Below, in pieces: positions 33,334 to 42,432 of a stretch of 64,000 nucleotides of DNA; positions within the stretch are counted from its first letter, which is position 1; each line of letters starts with the position of its first letter. The translations under genes were made by a program, and so were the position numbers. The stretch spans positions 186,001 to 250,000 of the forward strand of contig NZ_AP025292.1 of assembly GCF_036492425.1 (NCBI RefSeq), written 5' to 3'. The DNA comes from Persicobacter psychrovividus (GTDB lineage Bacteria > Bacteroidota > Bacteroidia > Cytophagales > Cyclobacteriaceae). Below the pieces are notes generated by a model. It did no database searches and was not told the DNA's origin. It saw only the letters and a program-made list of their open reading frames with translations.

Positions 33334-36096
33334 ATGAAAAGAACATTACTAACCTCTTGGTTGCTGGCATTGATCAATATCGCCGTTTTTGCACAAAGTG
33401 GAACGATTAAGGGAACCGTAAAAGATAAAAATACGGGAGAAGAAGTGATTGGAGCAAACGTGCTGATCAAAGGAACAACGACAGGTACAGCAACGGATGT
33501 TTTCGGTAATTTTCAGTTTAATGCTTCCGCAGGAGCACAAACCATCACAGTATCTTACATCGGTTATAAAGACTGGACAGGTGCGGTGCAGGTTGCTGCA
33601 AATGGAGCAACGACCCTCAATGTTGATCTGGATCCTGATTTGGTAGAGCTCGAAGGTGTCGTGATCCGCAGTAAAGCGGAACGTTCAGGCAGTGAGGTGC
33701 TGCTGTTGGAACGGAAAAAAGCGGCAACGATGGTTGAAAACCTCGGTGTTCAGGAAATGGCCGTAAAAGGTGTTTCCAATGTAGAAGATGGCCTGACAAA
33801 GATGTCGGGTATCGCAAAAGTTGGTGCTAAAGGCGTATTTGTACGTGGACTGGGTGACCGCTATAACAGTGCAACGCTTAACGGCCTGCCTGTACCTGCC
33901 ACAAACCCTGACCTGAAGATGATCCCCTTGTCAATCTTCCCTACCGATGTTGTAGAAGCCATCTCGGTAAGCAAAACTTTCAACGCCAACGAATATGGTG
34001 ACTTTGGTGGCGCAGCCATTGATATTGGAACAAAGACGTATCCTGAAGAGGCATTTTTGTCTTTGGGTGGCGGCATCAGTGCCAACTCAATTACTACTGG
34101 CAAAAGATTTTCTTCCTTCAAAAATGGGCAGTTCGAGCGACTGGGCTTCAGTGGCAATGGCCGTACCAACCCACTGACGACACGTAATGTGCCATCAGTA
34201 AGCGAAAGTGGGCAGCCTTTTGAAAATGGCTTCACCCCTACCGTAGGCAATGCTCCTGTAGGCTTCGACTTCAGCGCACGTGGCGGTAAAAAATATGAGC
34301 TTGGTGTCGATTCCCACCTCGGGTTTATCGCATCGGTAGCGCACGAAAACAATTATTCTTATAAAGGAGGTACCAAAAGAAACTTGAACGCTCAGGCTGC
34401 TGAAATGAATAATTTCGAGCGAGATGAGTACGTTTATAGCACTTTGACTACCGCCCTGCTTGGTGTAAACTACGCACTGAACGATCAGCATAATTTCACT
34501 TATAATGTCTTGTTTGCCAATACATCAGACAACACAAATTCAGAGCTGTTTGGTTACATTCAGGATGTGAACGCAGACGATATCCTGATTCGTCGTAACA
34601 CTTACACCCAAACACAACTACTGACCAACCAATTACTCGGTAGTCATGAATTGAATACTGATGGAACACTCGCTTTTGAGTGGGGCGGTTCCTACTCTAC
34701 CACAAACAGAGTGGAGCCTGACCGTCGTCAGAATAGTTTCAGAACAGAGTCGAATAGATTGCTGCAATTGAATGCGTCGCAAAACCACCGTTTCTGGAGT
34801 GATATGGATGAAAATGAGGTGGCCGCTAAAGCAAATTTCTCTTACAAGCATGGTATGCTGAATGAAGATGAAACCAAAGGAGAAGTGAAATTCGGTTACC
34901 AGGGAAGATTCAAAGGGCGCCAGATGAAGTCTTTTCAGTACAACCTGAGAGCTACGGGTGAGGAAGGATTAAAACAACCTGTATATGCTGATAACCCTGA
35001 TGCTTTTTTTACAGATGAAAACTATGAAAAAGGTTATTATACATATACCAATGGTATAGATGTAGCACAGCATGAATTCGAAGCTTTTATGAATGTGAAT
35101 GCGGCATTTGTAACTTATGATTATAATTTTTCTGAACGATTGAAAGCAATTGCTGGTGTACGATATGAAAAGGGTTTGCAAGAGGTTCATTTCCGTTCAT
35201 TAAGAAATGCCTATGATGATCCTTTCAGAATCAGTGAGTATAAAACCAATGATTTCCTTCCTTCGATCTCTTTGAAATATGCACTGAATGACAAAACCAA
35301 CTTCAGACTTGCGGCAAGTAAAACATTGACCCGCCCAGGCATGAGAGAGATCATTCCTTTCCAGTATCAAGATATTGACGGGAACCTGTTTGAGGGTAAT
35401 AAGGATTTGGAGAATTCTACGAATTATAACGTTGACCTGAAGTATGAATATTTCCCAAATTCAGGCGATGTATTCAGTGTCGCTCTTTTCGGAAAACGAA
35501 TCAACGATGCCATAGAGATGACACAGGTTGCACAGGGTGGAGGTAACTTATTTACCTATACTAACACCGAAGCAGCAAATGTTTACGGAACAGAAATTGA
35601 ACTGAATAAAAATTTAGGCGCTGTGCTCGGAGAGGATTTCGATGGATTTAGTGTCGGTTTCAATACCACATTAATGGTGTCGGAAATTAAACTTAAAGAA
35701 GGTGATGATAAATCAGCCATCTTAACCAACCAATCTCGTGCATTGCAAGGTGCTTCCCCTTATTTGCTGAATGCAAACCTCGCTTACAATCACGAATTTG
35801 GCCAATGGAATACTACCTTCAGTGGTGTGTTTAACATGTTCGGCGATCGTGTGTACGCGGCAGGTCAGCAGGGTGCTGGTGATATATATGAAAAAGGTGT
35901 CCCTCGCCTGGATTTCATCTGGAAGAATCAAATTACAGAAAATTGGAGTGTAGATTTGAAAGTCAGAAATATACTTAATCCTGAGATTGAAAGATATCAG
36001 CAAGACTTTAGTGATACCCAAATCGATCGACAGTTGGTCGATGCTTACCATGCGGGTATGGACTTTAGTATATCATTAAGTTATTTGATTAAATAA
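33334..36096 (+). CDS. TonB-dependent receptor with carboxypeptidase-regulatory N-terminal domain
   Basis: 920 residues. Signal peptide (about 1-20, ending FA-Q), a CarboxypepD_reg-like domain (about 23-105, with IKGTVKDKNTGEEVIGANV and GNFQFNASAG), a plug (about 120-250, VKGVSNVEDGLTKMSGI, VFVRGLGDRYNSATLNG), then a 22-strand barrel ending LSYLIK. Imports an unknown substrate across the outer membrane with TonB energy. The plug motif VRGLGDRYN and the neighbouring beta-helix lipoprotein suggest the class of TonB receptors paired with surface lipoproteins, but no SusD-type partner is present. Confidence 0.92.
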   Translation: MKRTLLTSWLLALINIAVFAQSGTIKGTVKDKNTGEEVIGANVLIKGTTTGTATDVFGNFQFNASAGAQTITVSYIGYKDWTGAVQVAANGATTLNVDLDPDLVELEGVVIRSKAERSGSEVLLLERKKAATMVENLGVQEMAVKGVSNVEDGLTKMSGIAKVGAKGVFVRGLGDRYNSATLNGLPVPATNPDLKMIPLSIFPTDVVEAISVSKTFNANEYGDFGGAAIDIGTKTYPEEAFLSLGGGISANSITTGKRFSSFKNGQFERLGFSGNGRTNPLTTRNVPSVSESGQPFENGFTPTVGNAPVGFDFSARGGKKYELGVDSHLGFIASVAHENNYSYKGGTKRNLNAQAAEMNNFERDEYVYSTLTTALLGVNYALNDQHNFTYNVLFANTSDNTNSELFGYIQDVNADDILIRRNTYTQTQLLTNQLLGSHELNTDGTLAFEWGGSYSTTNRVEPDRRQNSFRTESNRLLQLNASQNHRFWSDMDENEVAAKANFSYKHGMLNEDETKGEVKFGYQGRFKGRQMKSFQYNLRATGEEGLKQPVYADNPDAFFTDENYEKGYYTYTNGIDVAQHEFEAFMNVNAAFVTYDYNFSERLKAIAGVRYEKGLQEVHFRSLRNAYDDPFRISEYKTNDFLPSISLKYALNDKTNFRLAASKTLTRPGMREIIPFQYQDIDGNLFEGNKDLENSTNYNVDLKYEYFPNSGDVFSVALFGKRINDAIEMTQVAQGGGNLFTYTNTEAANVYGTEIELNKNLGAVLGEDFDGFSVGFNTTLMVSEIKLKEGDDKSAILTNQSRALQGASPYLLNANLAYNHEFGQWNTTFSGVFNMFGDRVYAAGQQGAGDIYEKGVPRLDFIWKNQITENWSVDLKVRNILNPEIERYQQDFSDTQIDRQLVDAYHAGMDFSISLSYLIK

Positions 36097-36127
36097 TCAC
36101 AAAAGTTAACGAATAATAAATATGTTA

Positions 36128-36161
36128 TTGCATTTAAGGTAATGTTAGAGATATACATTTG
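36128..36161 (+). promoter_or_regulatory. Bacteroidota-type promoter of the beta-helix lipoprotein
   Basis: TTG (36128-36130), a 23-bp spacer and TACATTTG (36154-36161), about 50 bp before the ATG. The lipoprotein can thus be transcribed apart from the receptor. Confidence 0.6.
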
Positions 36162-36209
36162 TATCATAACAAAGACGCAAAAACAAACCTTATATTATTA
36201 CTATTTATC

Positions 36210-37439
36210 ATGAAAAAACTATTCAGATTACCAGTTGCCGCAGCTATGATTATAGCATTAGGCTTTTCATCTTGTTCAAGCGATGACTCAAATCCTGTAG
36301 ATCCAACAAACGAGATCATCAACGACAATAATGAAATTGTAAAGGACGTTGATCAAGACGTTACTTTAATGGCTGGTGAAACCTACTTTATCAACAGAGG
36401 AATTCACGTAACAGAAGACGCTTCTTTAACTATCGAGGAAGGTGTTACGATTAAGAATGGAGAGAGCTCATATTTGTTGGTAGAGCAGGGATCAAAAATT
36501 TTCATCAAAGGATCAGCTGGTAAAGAGGTAGTATTTACAGTAAATACGCAAGAGGCTAAGCCTGGTGCATGGGGTGGTTTGATCGTTAATGGTCAGGCGC
36601 CAATTAATGTTGATGGCGGTACAGCTACTGCAGAGGTAGGAGATGCGATCTATGGTGGTCAAATCAATGATGATAACTCAGGATCTATTGAGTATGCCGT
36701 ATTCAAATATGGTGGAAACCAGATTAACTCTGAGAAAGAGCACAACGGCGTAACTTTGAACGGTGTTGGTAGTGGAACGAAACTCGATCACATTGCCGTT
36801 TATAACGCTTCTGATGATGCTTTTGAGTGGTTCGGTGGTACAGTGAATGCGACGAACTTATTTGCTTACGGTTCTCAGGATGATATCTTTGACTGGACTT
36901 ACGGATGGACAGGTAGTGTTGAGAATATCTATGGTGAGCACAACTCGGCGATTAACAACGGTGAAAATGACCGCGGTATCGAGGCTGATAACAATGGTTC
37001 AAACTTCCAGGCGCTTCCTCTTTCTAAGCCAATGATCACTAACTTGACTTTGGTGGATAAAGATAACGTAGGCTCAAACGGCTTGAAATTGCGTGCGGGT
37101 ACTGCTTTTGACTTGACTAATGTTGTGATTGAAGGATTTGGTAAAGTAGCAGACGGTGCGGCAACAAAGAGCATCATCGATGTTGAAACTTTGGAGTCTA
37201 TTGGTCATATTGAAGATGCCACTTCTTCTATTGAAAAGTTGAAATACATGGCAGCAAACGGTACTGAATTGACTTACAGCGTGAAAGCGGGTTCTGGGCA
37301 AGAAGATGCCACTGATGCACAAATTGAGGCAGTTAAAGGCTTCTTCGGTGCAGGTCTTGATGCATCGGCAACTGGCGCGCCTCAGGCATTGGTTACTTGG
37401 GGTAAATCGGTAGCCGTTGGCGACAGCGACGCAAAATAA
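36210..37439 (+). CDS. Lipoprotein with predicted parallel beta-helix domain
   Basis: Start at the ATG at 36210 (MKKLFRLPVAAAMIIALG); an in-frame TTG at 36159 falls inside the -7 box. 409 residues. Lipobox FSS-C, then a Ser/Asp-rich tether. From about residue 50, repeated short strands of a right-handed beta-helix: GVTIKNGESSYLLVEQGSK, GAWGGLIVNGQAPINVDGG, GGTVNATNLFAYGSQDDIFD. Family members are found beside TonB receptors in Bacteroidota and are often poorly annotated. Acidic (low pI). It is probably the surface partner of the receptor; the ligand is unknown. Confidence 0.75.
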   Translation: MKKLFRLPVAAAMIIALGFSSCSSDDSNPVDPTNEIINDNNEIVKDVDQDVTLMAGETYFINRGIHVTEDASLTIEEGVTIKNGESSYLLVEQGSKIFIKGSAGKEVVFTVNTQEAKPGAWGGLIVNGQAPINVDGGTATAEVGDAIYGGQINDDNSGSIEYAVFKYGGNQINSEKEHNGVTLNGVGSGTKLDHIAVYNASDDAFEWFGGTVNATNLFAYGSQDDIFDWTYGWTGSVENIYGEHNSAINNGENDRGIEADNNGSNFQALPLSKPMITNLTLVDKDNVGSNGLKLRAGTAFDLTNVVIEGFGKVADGAATKSIIDVETLESIGHIEDATSSIEKLKYMAANGTELTYSVKAGSGQEDATDAQIEAVKGFFGAGLDASATGAPQALVTWGKSVAVGDSDAK

Positions 37440-37457
37440 GATTTAATCATTAACAGA

Positions 37458-37490
37458 AGTCGCTTACATCTTGTGAGCGACTTTTTTTTT
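37458..37490 (+). terminator. Intrinsic terminator
   Basis: AGTCGCT, an 11-base loop and AGCGACT followed by nine T; separates the beta-helix lipoprotein from the next gene, which begins 9 bp later. Confidence 0.75.
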
Positions 37491-37498
37491 GTAAAAAA

Positions 37499-38236
37499 AT
37501 GAGGTATATCGGAATACTATTTTTGCTTCTTTGTATGGCTTGTGAGCCTAAAGAGGCTAAAATCAATTTCAGCCGACTGGATCAAGATTTGTCGGCAATA
37601 AAAAACAGCGGACTGGATACGGCAAGCCTGAACAGTCTTCGGGCAGTGAACAACCCCAAAATACAACAAAAGCTGGCGCAGCTGACGTATGCAGATTTTT
37701 GTGCAGAGCGCAAAGCATACCTACGCTTGAAAGCAGAAAGAAATACACTGAATACTTGCATCGATTCACTCACCCTTCAGTTCAATATCAATAAGAAAAA
37801 GCGATTTGAACAATTGACAGCACTTGATATTCAGCCCCCTTATTTGACAGGGAAAACGATCGTGATTCCTTATCAAATCACTTTTCATCAAGACAGTCTG
37901 ATGCAATATTTCCCGATGCTTGAACTGCGCTATTATTCAGAAGATCGCCAGTTTGTACATTCCCTCTTTCGCTTCGATTCGGTGAACTTTGACCACCAAT
38001 ATAAAGGCTGTTGGAAAGTATATGCCTCAAATGCTGCGGAGGCATCACAGTCGCTCAAGACCTACAGCAAGCAGATTGCAGAACAAGATTACCGCCTTGA
38101 TTTTCGCCCGTCTGGGCCCCGAAAGAAAGTGCGGGCTTATAATCAGTTTTTAGAGCAGGAACACCAGGCACTTTTTTACCGCCGTTCAGTTATTGATGCA
38201 CAACTTTTTGATAATCGTTACGCCCAAGCTCTATAA
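37499..38236 (+). CDS. Uncharacterised lipoprotein
   Basis: 245 residues. Signal with lipobox LLLCMA-C15 (MRYIGILFLLLCMAC). The mature protein is helical and charged (NINKKKRFEQLTALDIQ), with no recognised family; a Trp/Tyr-rich middle (RYYSEDRQFVHSLFRFDSV) suggests a folded beta domain. It lies only 9 bp after the preceding terminator, so readthrough may express it together with the beta-helix lipoprotein, possibly as part of the same uptake locus. Confidence 0.6.
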   Translation: MRYIGILFLLLCMACEPKEAKINFSRLDQDLSAIKNSGLDTASLNSLRAVNNPKIQQKLAQLTYADFCAERKAYLRLKAERNTLNTCIDSLTLQFNINKKKRFEQLTALDIQPPYLTGKTIVIPYQITFHQDSLMQYFPMLELRYYSEDRQFVHSLFRFDSVNFDHQYKGCWKVYASNAAEASQSLKTYSKQIAEQDYRLDFRPSGPRKKVRAYNQFLEQEHQALFYRRSVIDAQLFDNRYAQAL

Positions 38237-38237
38237 A

Positions 38238-38266
38238 CAAAAAAAGACGAGCAAACTGCTCGTCTT
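38238..38266 (-). terminator. Intrinsic terminator, minus strand (may act on both strands)
   Basis: AAGACGAGCA-N3-TGCTCGTCTT with a T run on the minus strand; terminates the MORN protein gene and may stop the converging plus-strand transcript. Confidence 0.75.
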
Positions 38267-38292
38267 AAAACCTTAATATTATAGATAGTATA

Positions 38293-38757
38293 TCAATAAT
38301 TCATCTCCTGAGTGAGGTTGCCGTTGGCATCAAATACCTTCCAGTGGCCCACTTTTTTGCCATTCGCATATTGAAGCTCATAGCGGATATTACCTTGGTC
38401 GTCGCGTAAAACCCAACGGCCGTCTTTTTCTCCATTCTTGAAATAAGCTTCACTGACCTTCACGCCATTTTTGTTCCACTTAATCCACTTGCCTTGCTTC
38501 AGGCCATTCATATAAGCACCAAGCTCTTTCTGCTGCCCTGACTCATAATAAGTATTTGCCAGTCCGTGCTTACTGCCATTAACCATCGTAAAGATGGCCT
38601 TCGTGGCACCATTTGTATATAAGTTCTCAAACTGCCCACTGAAGAGCTCCCCTGAGGTATTGTAATATTTTCCGCTGCGTTCTACTAAGTTGTCTTTTGC
38701 TGCAAAAGCGTTTGTTGAAAGTAAAAAAGTAACGAGGATTAAAAATAGATTTTTCAT
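38293..38757 (-). CDS. MORN-repeat (YwqK-like) exported protein
   Basis: 154 residues with a signal peptide (FLLSTNAFA-A). At least four MORN_2-type repeats of about 23 residues (KHGLANTYYESGQQKELGAY, KQGKWIKWNKNGVKVSEAY, KDGRWVLRDDQGNIRYELQY, VGHWKVFDANGNLTQEMNY). YwqK is called an antitoxin in Bacillus, but in Bacteroidota these repeat proteins are abundant and no toxin gene is adjacent, so that role should not be assumed. Probably a periplasmic or surface protein. Confidence 0.8.
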   Translation of the reverse strand: MKNLFLILVTFLLSTNAFAAKDNLVERSGKYYNTSGELFSGQFENLYTNGATKAIFTMVNGSKHGLANTYYESGQQKELGAYMNGLKQGKWIKWNKNGVKVSEAYFKNGEKDGRWVLRDDQGNIRYELQYANGKKVGHWKVFDANGNLTQEMNY

Positions 38758-38878
38758 AAATCCCGAATTTATTGATGTTAATAATATGTTCCTTTGCTAT
38801 GGTATAAATGTAGTACATTTTCCCAATGTTACCAAATTGTTAACTATATTATCGTATTGTAAACGGAAAGGTTTCACA

Positions 38879-38907
38879 CAAAAAAAGCCCTTATCGTGGA
38901 TAAGGGC
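38879..38907 (-). terminator. Intrinsic terminator, minus strand
   Basis: GCCCTTATC-N3-GATAAGGGC, perfect 9-bp stem with T run on the minus strand, 27 bp after the carboxypeptidase-regulatory protein stop. Confidence 0.85.
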
Positions 38908-38933
38908 GCCGTTTGATTTTTCAGGAAGATATC

Positions 38934-39275
38934 TTATTCTAATTCAGCAAGTTTAAAGACCCGAGAATTATTGCTATTTTTTGACAAATTTATTTGCTCA
39001 GTGTCTTTTTCATAAGCGATATAGTCAATTTCAAGGGTGTATTGGCCATATTTAATGTTTTTGAAGCTGAAGTTACCATCGAAATCGGTCATTGTCATGA
39101 TGCTGGTTCCGTGAATGGCGACCTCAACACCAGCAAGGGCCTCGCCTGTTCTGTGATCAACGACCTTCCCCGCAAAGTTGGTAGAAGTAGCATTGGCTTC
39201 TGTGGTACCTTCGCCATGGGCAAAAGTGGAAAGCTGAAGCGTTAAAACAGCCAAAAATGTTAGAATGTATCTCAT
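38934..39275 (-). CDS. Small carboxypeptidase-regulatory-like domain protein
   Basis: 113 residues from the ATG at 39275 (MRYILTFLAVLTLQLSTFA), with a signal peptide and one CarboxypepD_reg-like domain (about 30-105; FAGKVVDHRTGEALAGVEVA, GNFSFKNIKYGQYTLEI), a beta-sandwich usual at the N-terminus of TonB receptors. Here it is a stand-alone secreted domain, and no barrel follows, so it may be a decayed receptor or a free accessory protein. Translation start 39275 is chosen because the in-frame extension to 39326 precedes the signal peptide. Confidence 0.7.
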   Translation of the reverse strand: MRYILTFLAVLTLQLSTFAHGEGTTEANATSTNFAGKVVDHRTGEALAGVEVAIHGTSIMTMTDFDGNFSFKNIKYGQYTLEIDYIAYEKDTEQINLSKNSNNSRVFKLAELE

Positions 39276-39621
39276 GTCTCGAATATTAACAGTACAAATA
39301 TAACGGCTTTCGAGGGGAAAAATCATTATCTGGGCTTCATCATTATATTGCGTTAATGTTAAGCTTTCCTTGCGCAGCTGCTGATGTGCTAAATTAAGGG
39401 AGATTATGCTTGCCGTCCATGGGTATTTATGAAGGTGAAAGTAGCAGGATTGTTTTAATAGATTGATTTTTAGTAGATTAAATCCGGGTAGTGCGGAAAG
39501 GGATGTTCGGCCTGATTTTAATGCCTGAAATGAAGGCTGATTGGAGCAGTAATAAAAAAGAAACTATCCAACTGTTACCTTTGCCCTTACGTTCAAAAAA
39601 GACAATAATTCTGATAATACT
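39276..39621. other. 346-bp intergenic region with one promoter
   Basis: Holds the -7 box TACCTTTG (39576-39583) for the plus-strand oxidoreductase gene. No ORF, repeat or RNA structure was recognised. Confidence 0.5.
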
Positions 39622-40536
39622 TTGAGCAAAACGATATTAATTACCGGAGGGTCAGGCTTGGTGGGAAAGCAATTGACCGACATTTTACTTCATCAGGGTG
39701 CCACTGTTAAGCATTTGGGAAGAACCCCAAAAACGCAAGCTAATGGCGTACAAACCTACAAATGGGATATCAGCGCACAAACCATTGACCCTGCTGCTTT
39801 TACCGATGTTGATTGTATTGTTCACCTTGCGGGGGCAGGTGTGGCTGATGAACCCTGGACGAAAGCCCGCAAGCAAGAAATTCGCGACAGTCGGGTGAAA
39901 GGGACCCAGTTGCTTGAAAAATATTTGATTAAAGTGCCCCATCAGGTGAAGGACTTTGTGTCGGCATCGGCGATCGGTCTATATGGTGACGGCTCGGATA
40001 AAGTGCTGCATGAAGATGCGCCTGCGGGTGATGATTTCCTGGCCACCGTTGTTCAGGAATGGGAAGCGGCAGTAGATCACCTCGGGGAACATTGCGACCT
40101 CAGGACGGTGAAGCTGCGCCTCGGGGTGGTGCTTTCTGAGCAGGGCGGCGCTTTGGAGCAAATGCGTAAGCCGACCAAGTTTGGGCTCGGTGCCCCTTTG
40201 GGTTCAGGGGACCAATACATGAGCTGGATTCATATTGCTGACGTCGCACAGATGTTCAGCATGGCCATTCATCAGCAACAAATGGGGGGCGTTTATAATG
40301 CCGTCGCTCCAAACCCGGTCACCAACAGTGTTTTTACACAAGTATTGTCAGATGTCATGAACAAACCACAATGGGTTCCCCGTGTGCCAAAAATAGCCCT
40401 CAAGTTTGCGCTCGGAGAAATGGCAGTGGTTGTGTTAAGTAGTGCAAGAGTTTCCGCAGTGAAAATTCAGGAGGAGGGCTTTGAATTCCAATACCCAAAA
40501 CTGCGTCCTGCGCTTGAGGCAATTTTAAATCAATAA
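39622..40536 (+). CDS. TIGR01777 family SDR-type oxidoreductase
   Basis: 304 residues from a TTG start ([19 protein letters not shown]), which gives the conserved first strand. N-terminal Rossmann fold with GGSGLVG (about 8-14), the family motif [20 protein letters not shown], and a C-terminal DUF1731-like region (about 250-300, [19 protein letters not shown]). A nucleotide-sugar-epimerase-like NAD(P)-binding enzyme, substrate unknown. First in a probable operon with a LOG protein (12 bp) and a transglycosylase (69 bp). Confidence 0.88.
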   Translation: MSKTILITGGSGLVGKQLTDILLHQGATVKHLGRTPKTQANGVQTYKWDISAQTIDPAAFTDVDCIVHLAGAGVADEPWTKARKQEIRDSRVKGTQLLEKYLIKVPHQVKDFVSASAIGLYGDGSDKVLHEDAPAGDDFLATVVQEWEAAVDHLGEHCDLRTVKLRLGVVLSEQGGALEQMRKPTKFGLGAPLGSGDQYMSWIHIADVAQMFSMAIHQQQMGGVYNAVAPNPVTNSVFTQVLSDVMNKPQWVPRVPKIALKFALGEMAVVVLSSARVSAVKIQEEGFEFQYPKLRPALEAILNQ

Positions 40537-40548
40537 ACCGCATTTACC

Positions 40549-41301
40549 ATGAGTGATATTCAAAATGATGCAGGCGCAAATGCCCCTGCCGACGATAATA
40601 GTGAAGAAAGAATAAGAGCCGCTTTCAAAAACAAAAACTGGTCAGAAATTAAAAGTTCAGACTCCTGGACCATCTTCCGTGTGATGGCTGAGTTTGTGGA
40701 AGGCTTCGATAAATTGGCCAAGATTGGCCCCTGCGTTTCTATTTTCGGATCAGCAAGAACCAAAGAAGACAATCCCTATTACCTGACCGCTTCCAAGATT
40801 GGCGAGGAGCTCGTAAAGCATGGTTATGGGGTGATTACTGGCGGAGGGCCTGGGATTATGGAAGCAGGAAACCGAGGCGCGCGGGCGGCAAATGGTAAAT
40901 CTGTGGGATTAAATATTGATTTACCCTTTGAACAATTTTCAAATGTTTATATTGATCCCGATAAGTTGATTACCTTTGATTACTTTTTTGTGAGGAAGGT
41001 GATGTTCGTGCGTTACTCTCAGGGATTTGTTGTGATGCCTGGCGGTATGGGTACTTTAGATGAACTTTTTGAAGCCATTACTTTGATTCAGACAGAAAAA
41101 ATCGGCCGATTTCCGATTGTTTTAGTGGGGAAAGAGTATTGGACAGGTCTTGTAGACTGGCTTCGTACAATGGTGTTTGAGAAGGAAAAGAACATCAGTG
41201 AAAGGGATTTTGATTTGTTCCACATCGTGGACACCCCCGAGGAGGTGCTGGAAGTGATTAATGATTTTTACTCTAAATATTTGTTGAGTCCTAATTTTTA
41301 G
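40549..41301 (+). CDS. TIGR00730 LOG family protein
   Basis: 250 residues. Rossmann-like fold with GGGPGIMEAGNRGA (about 103-116) and PGGMGTLDE (about 163-171), the signature of cytokinin riboside 5'-monophosphate phosphoribohydrolases (LOG). Such proteins cleave nucleoside monophosphates; in bacteria the real substrate is often unclear. Longer than the basic LOG by about 50 residues at the N-terminus. Second gene of the operon. Confidence 0.9.
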   Translation: MSDIQNDAGANAPADDNSEERIRAAFKNKNWSEIKSSDSWTIFRVMAEFVEGFDKLAKIGPCVSIFGSARTKEDNPYYLTASKIGEELVKHGYGVITGGGPGIMEAGNRGARAANGKSVGLNIDLPFEQFSNVYIDPDKLITFDYFFVRKVMFVRYSQGFVVMPGGMGTLDELFEAITLIQTEKIGRFPIVLVGKEYWTGLVDWLRTMVFEKEKNISERDFDLFHIVDTPEEVLEVINDFYSKYLLSPNF

Positions 41302-41370
41302 GACTCCTTCAATGCCTTAACCTCACATGACAGTGTCAGAAGTTGAAAGAATAAAAGGAAGGAGATTTTG

Positions 41371-42306
41371 GTGAAAAAGTTTTTTTTAGGTTTGGGAGTC
41401 GTGGCGGTAGTAGCAGGGCTTGCGTTTGTTAAAAATTCCGAGCTGCAAGGGCGAGGTAGTTTCAGTGGTGAAACCATTAAAAATGCGGGTATAGCAGATA
41501 CTCCTGTGGCACCCTTTATCAATGCGAAAGTGGTCAAAATGCCCAAGGATCTTAACTTGGCAGGGGAACCAGTGCCTTTAAACGATCCCGATGTTTATGA
41601 GCGAATGGACAAGGAATTGTATGTGAACACTTACTTCCATTCCAGTACAATCTTTCTCATTAAGCGCAGCCATCGCTGGATACCGCAAATGGCCAGTATT
41701 CTGAAACAGGCGGGTATTCCCAAAGATATGATTTATGTAGCGGCAATCGAAAGTGGTTTTTCCAATGTGATTTCCCCCGCAGGAGCGGCAGGGTATTGGC
41801 AGCTGATGAAAGGTACCGCGCGGGATTTAGGTCTTGAAGTGAACGATGAAGTTGATGAACGTTTTGATCCAATGAAGTCCACTTATGCGGCTTGTAAATA
41901 TATGCTGGAGTCCTATGAGAAATATGGCAACTGGACCAATGTAGCAGCTTCCTATAATATGGGGCGCAATGGTTTCAATAAAGCGGTAGCCAAGCAGCGG
42001 GTAAGCTCTTATTACGATTTATTGCTAAACACCGAAACAAGCAGGTACGTGTTCCGCATGCTGGCAGTAAAGCAGATTTTAAAAGATCCTGAGGCTTTTG
42101 GATTCTATATTCCTGCCTCTGCACTTTATCAGCCTGAAGCACTGAAAGAGGTGGAGATCACGGAAACTATTCCTGACCTGACCACCTGGGCACTTGACCA
42201 CCAGATCAATTACAAAACACTCAAACGGTATAATTCATGGCTGCGGAAGAATACACTGACGATAAAAAAACCAGGAAAAAAATATACCATTAAACTACCT
42301 GCATAA
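41371..42306 (+). CDS. Membrane-anchored lytic transglycosylase (SLT domain)
   Basis: 311 residues from the GTG at 41371 (or the TTG 3 bp earlier), with an AAGGAAGGAG sequence 7-16 bp upstream. N-terminal signal anchor (about 5-20), then the SLT lysozyme-like domain: ESGFSNVISPAGAAGYWQLM (catalytic Glu near residue 127), NMGRNGFNKA and YYDLLLNTETSRYVFRMLA. A short C-terminal extension resembles a LysM-type tail (DHQINYKTLKRYNSWLRKNT). It is MltD-like and cleaves peptidoglycan. Ends at a strong terminator. Confidence 0.88.
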   Translation: MKKFFLGLGVVAVVAGLAFVKNSELQGRGSFSGETIKNAGIADTPVAPFINAKVVKMPKDLNLAGEPVPLNDPDVYERMDKELYVNTYFHSSTIFLIKRSHRWIPQMASILKQAGIPKDMIYVAAIESGFSNVISPAGAAGYWQLMKGTARDLGLEVNDEVDERFDPMKSTYAACKYMLESYEKYGNWTNVAASYNMGRNGFNKAVAKQRVSSYYDLLLNTETSRYVFRMLAVKQILKDPEAFGFYIPASALYQPEALKEVEITETIPDLTTWALDHQINYKTLKRYNSWLRKNTLTIKKPGKKYTIKLPA

Positions 42307-42310
42307 AAAA

Positions 42311-42343
42311 AACGAGGCTGTCTCATAAAGAGGCAGCCTCGTT
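42311..42343. terminator. Bidirectional intrinsic terminator
   Basis: AACGAGGCTGTCTC pairs with GAGGCAGCCTCGTT with T runs on both strands. It ends the transglycosylase transcript and, on the other strand, the metY-metX transcript. Confidence 0.85.
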
Positions 42344-42432
42344 TTTTTATGTGCTGACGATAAATCCTTGCAGTTGAGGTATTCGGTTATTCACCTGTAA
42401 ACTCACGGCTTTCGCCTTTTAATCGTTCAGGA

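Noticed and set aside
36159-36209. TTG start for the beta-helix lipoprotein
   Set aside because: The TTG falls inside the -7 box TACATTTG; the ATG at 36210 gives a proper lipoprotein signal.
33334-38236. SusC/SusD polysaccharide utilisation locus
   Set aside because: There is no SusD-like lipoprotein, glycoside hydrolase or sensor; the partner is a beta-helix lipoprotein.
38293-38757. YwqK antitoxin of a toxin-antitoxin pair
   Set aside because: Only the MORN repeats match; no toxin gene is adjacent, and such repeat proteins are common in Bacteroidota.
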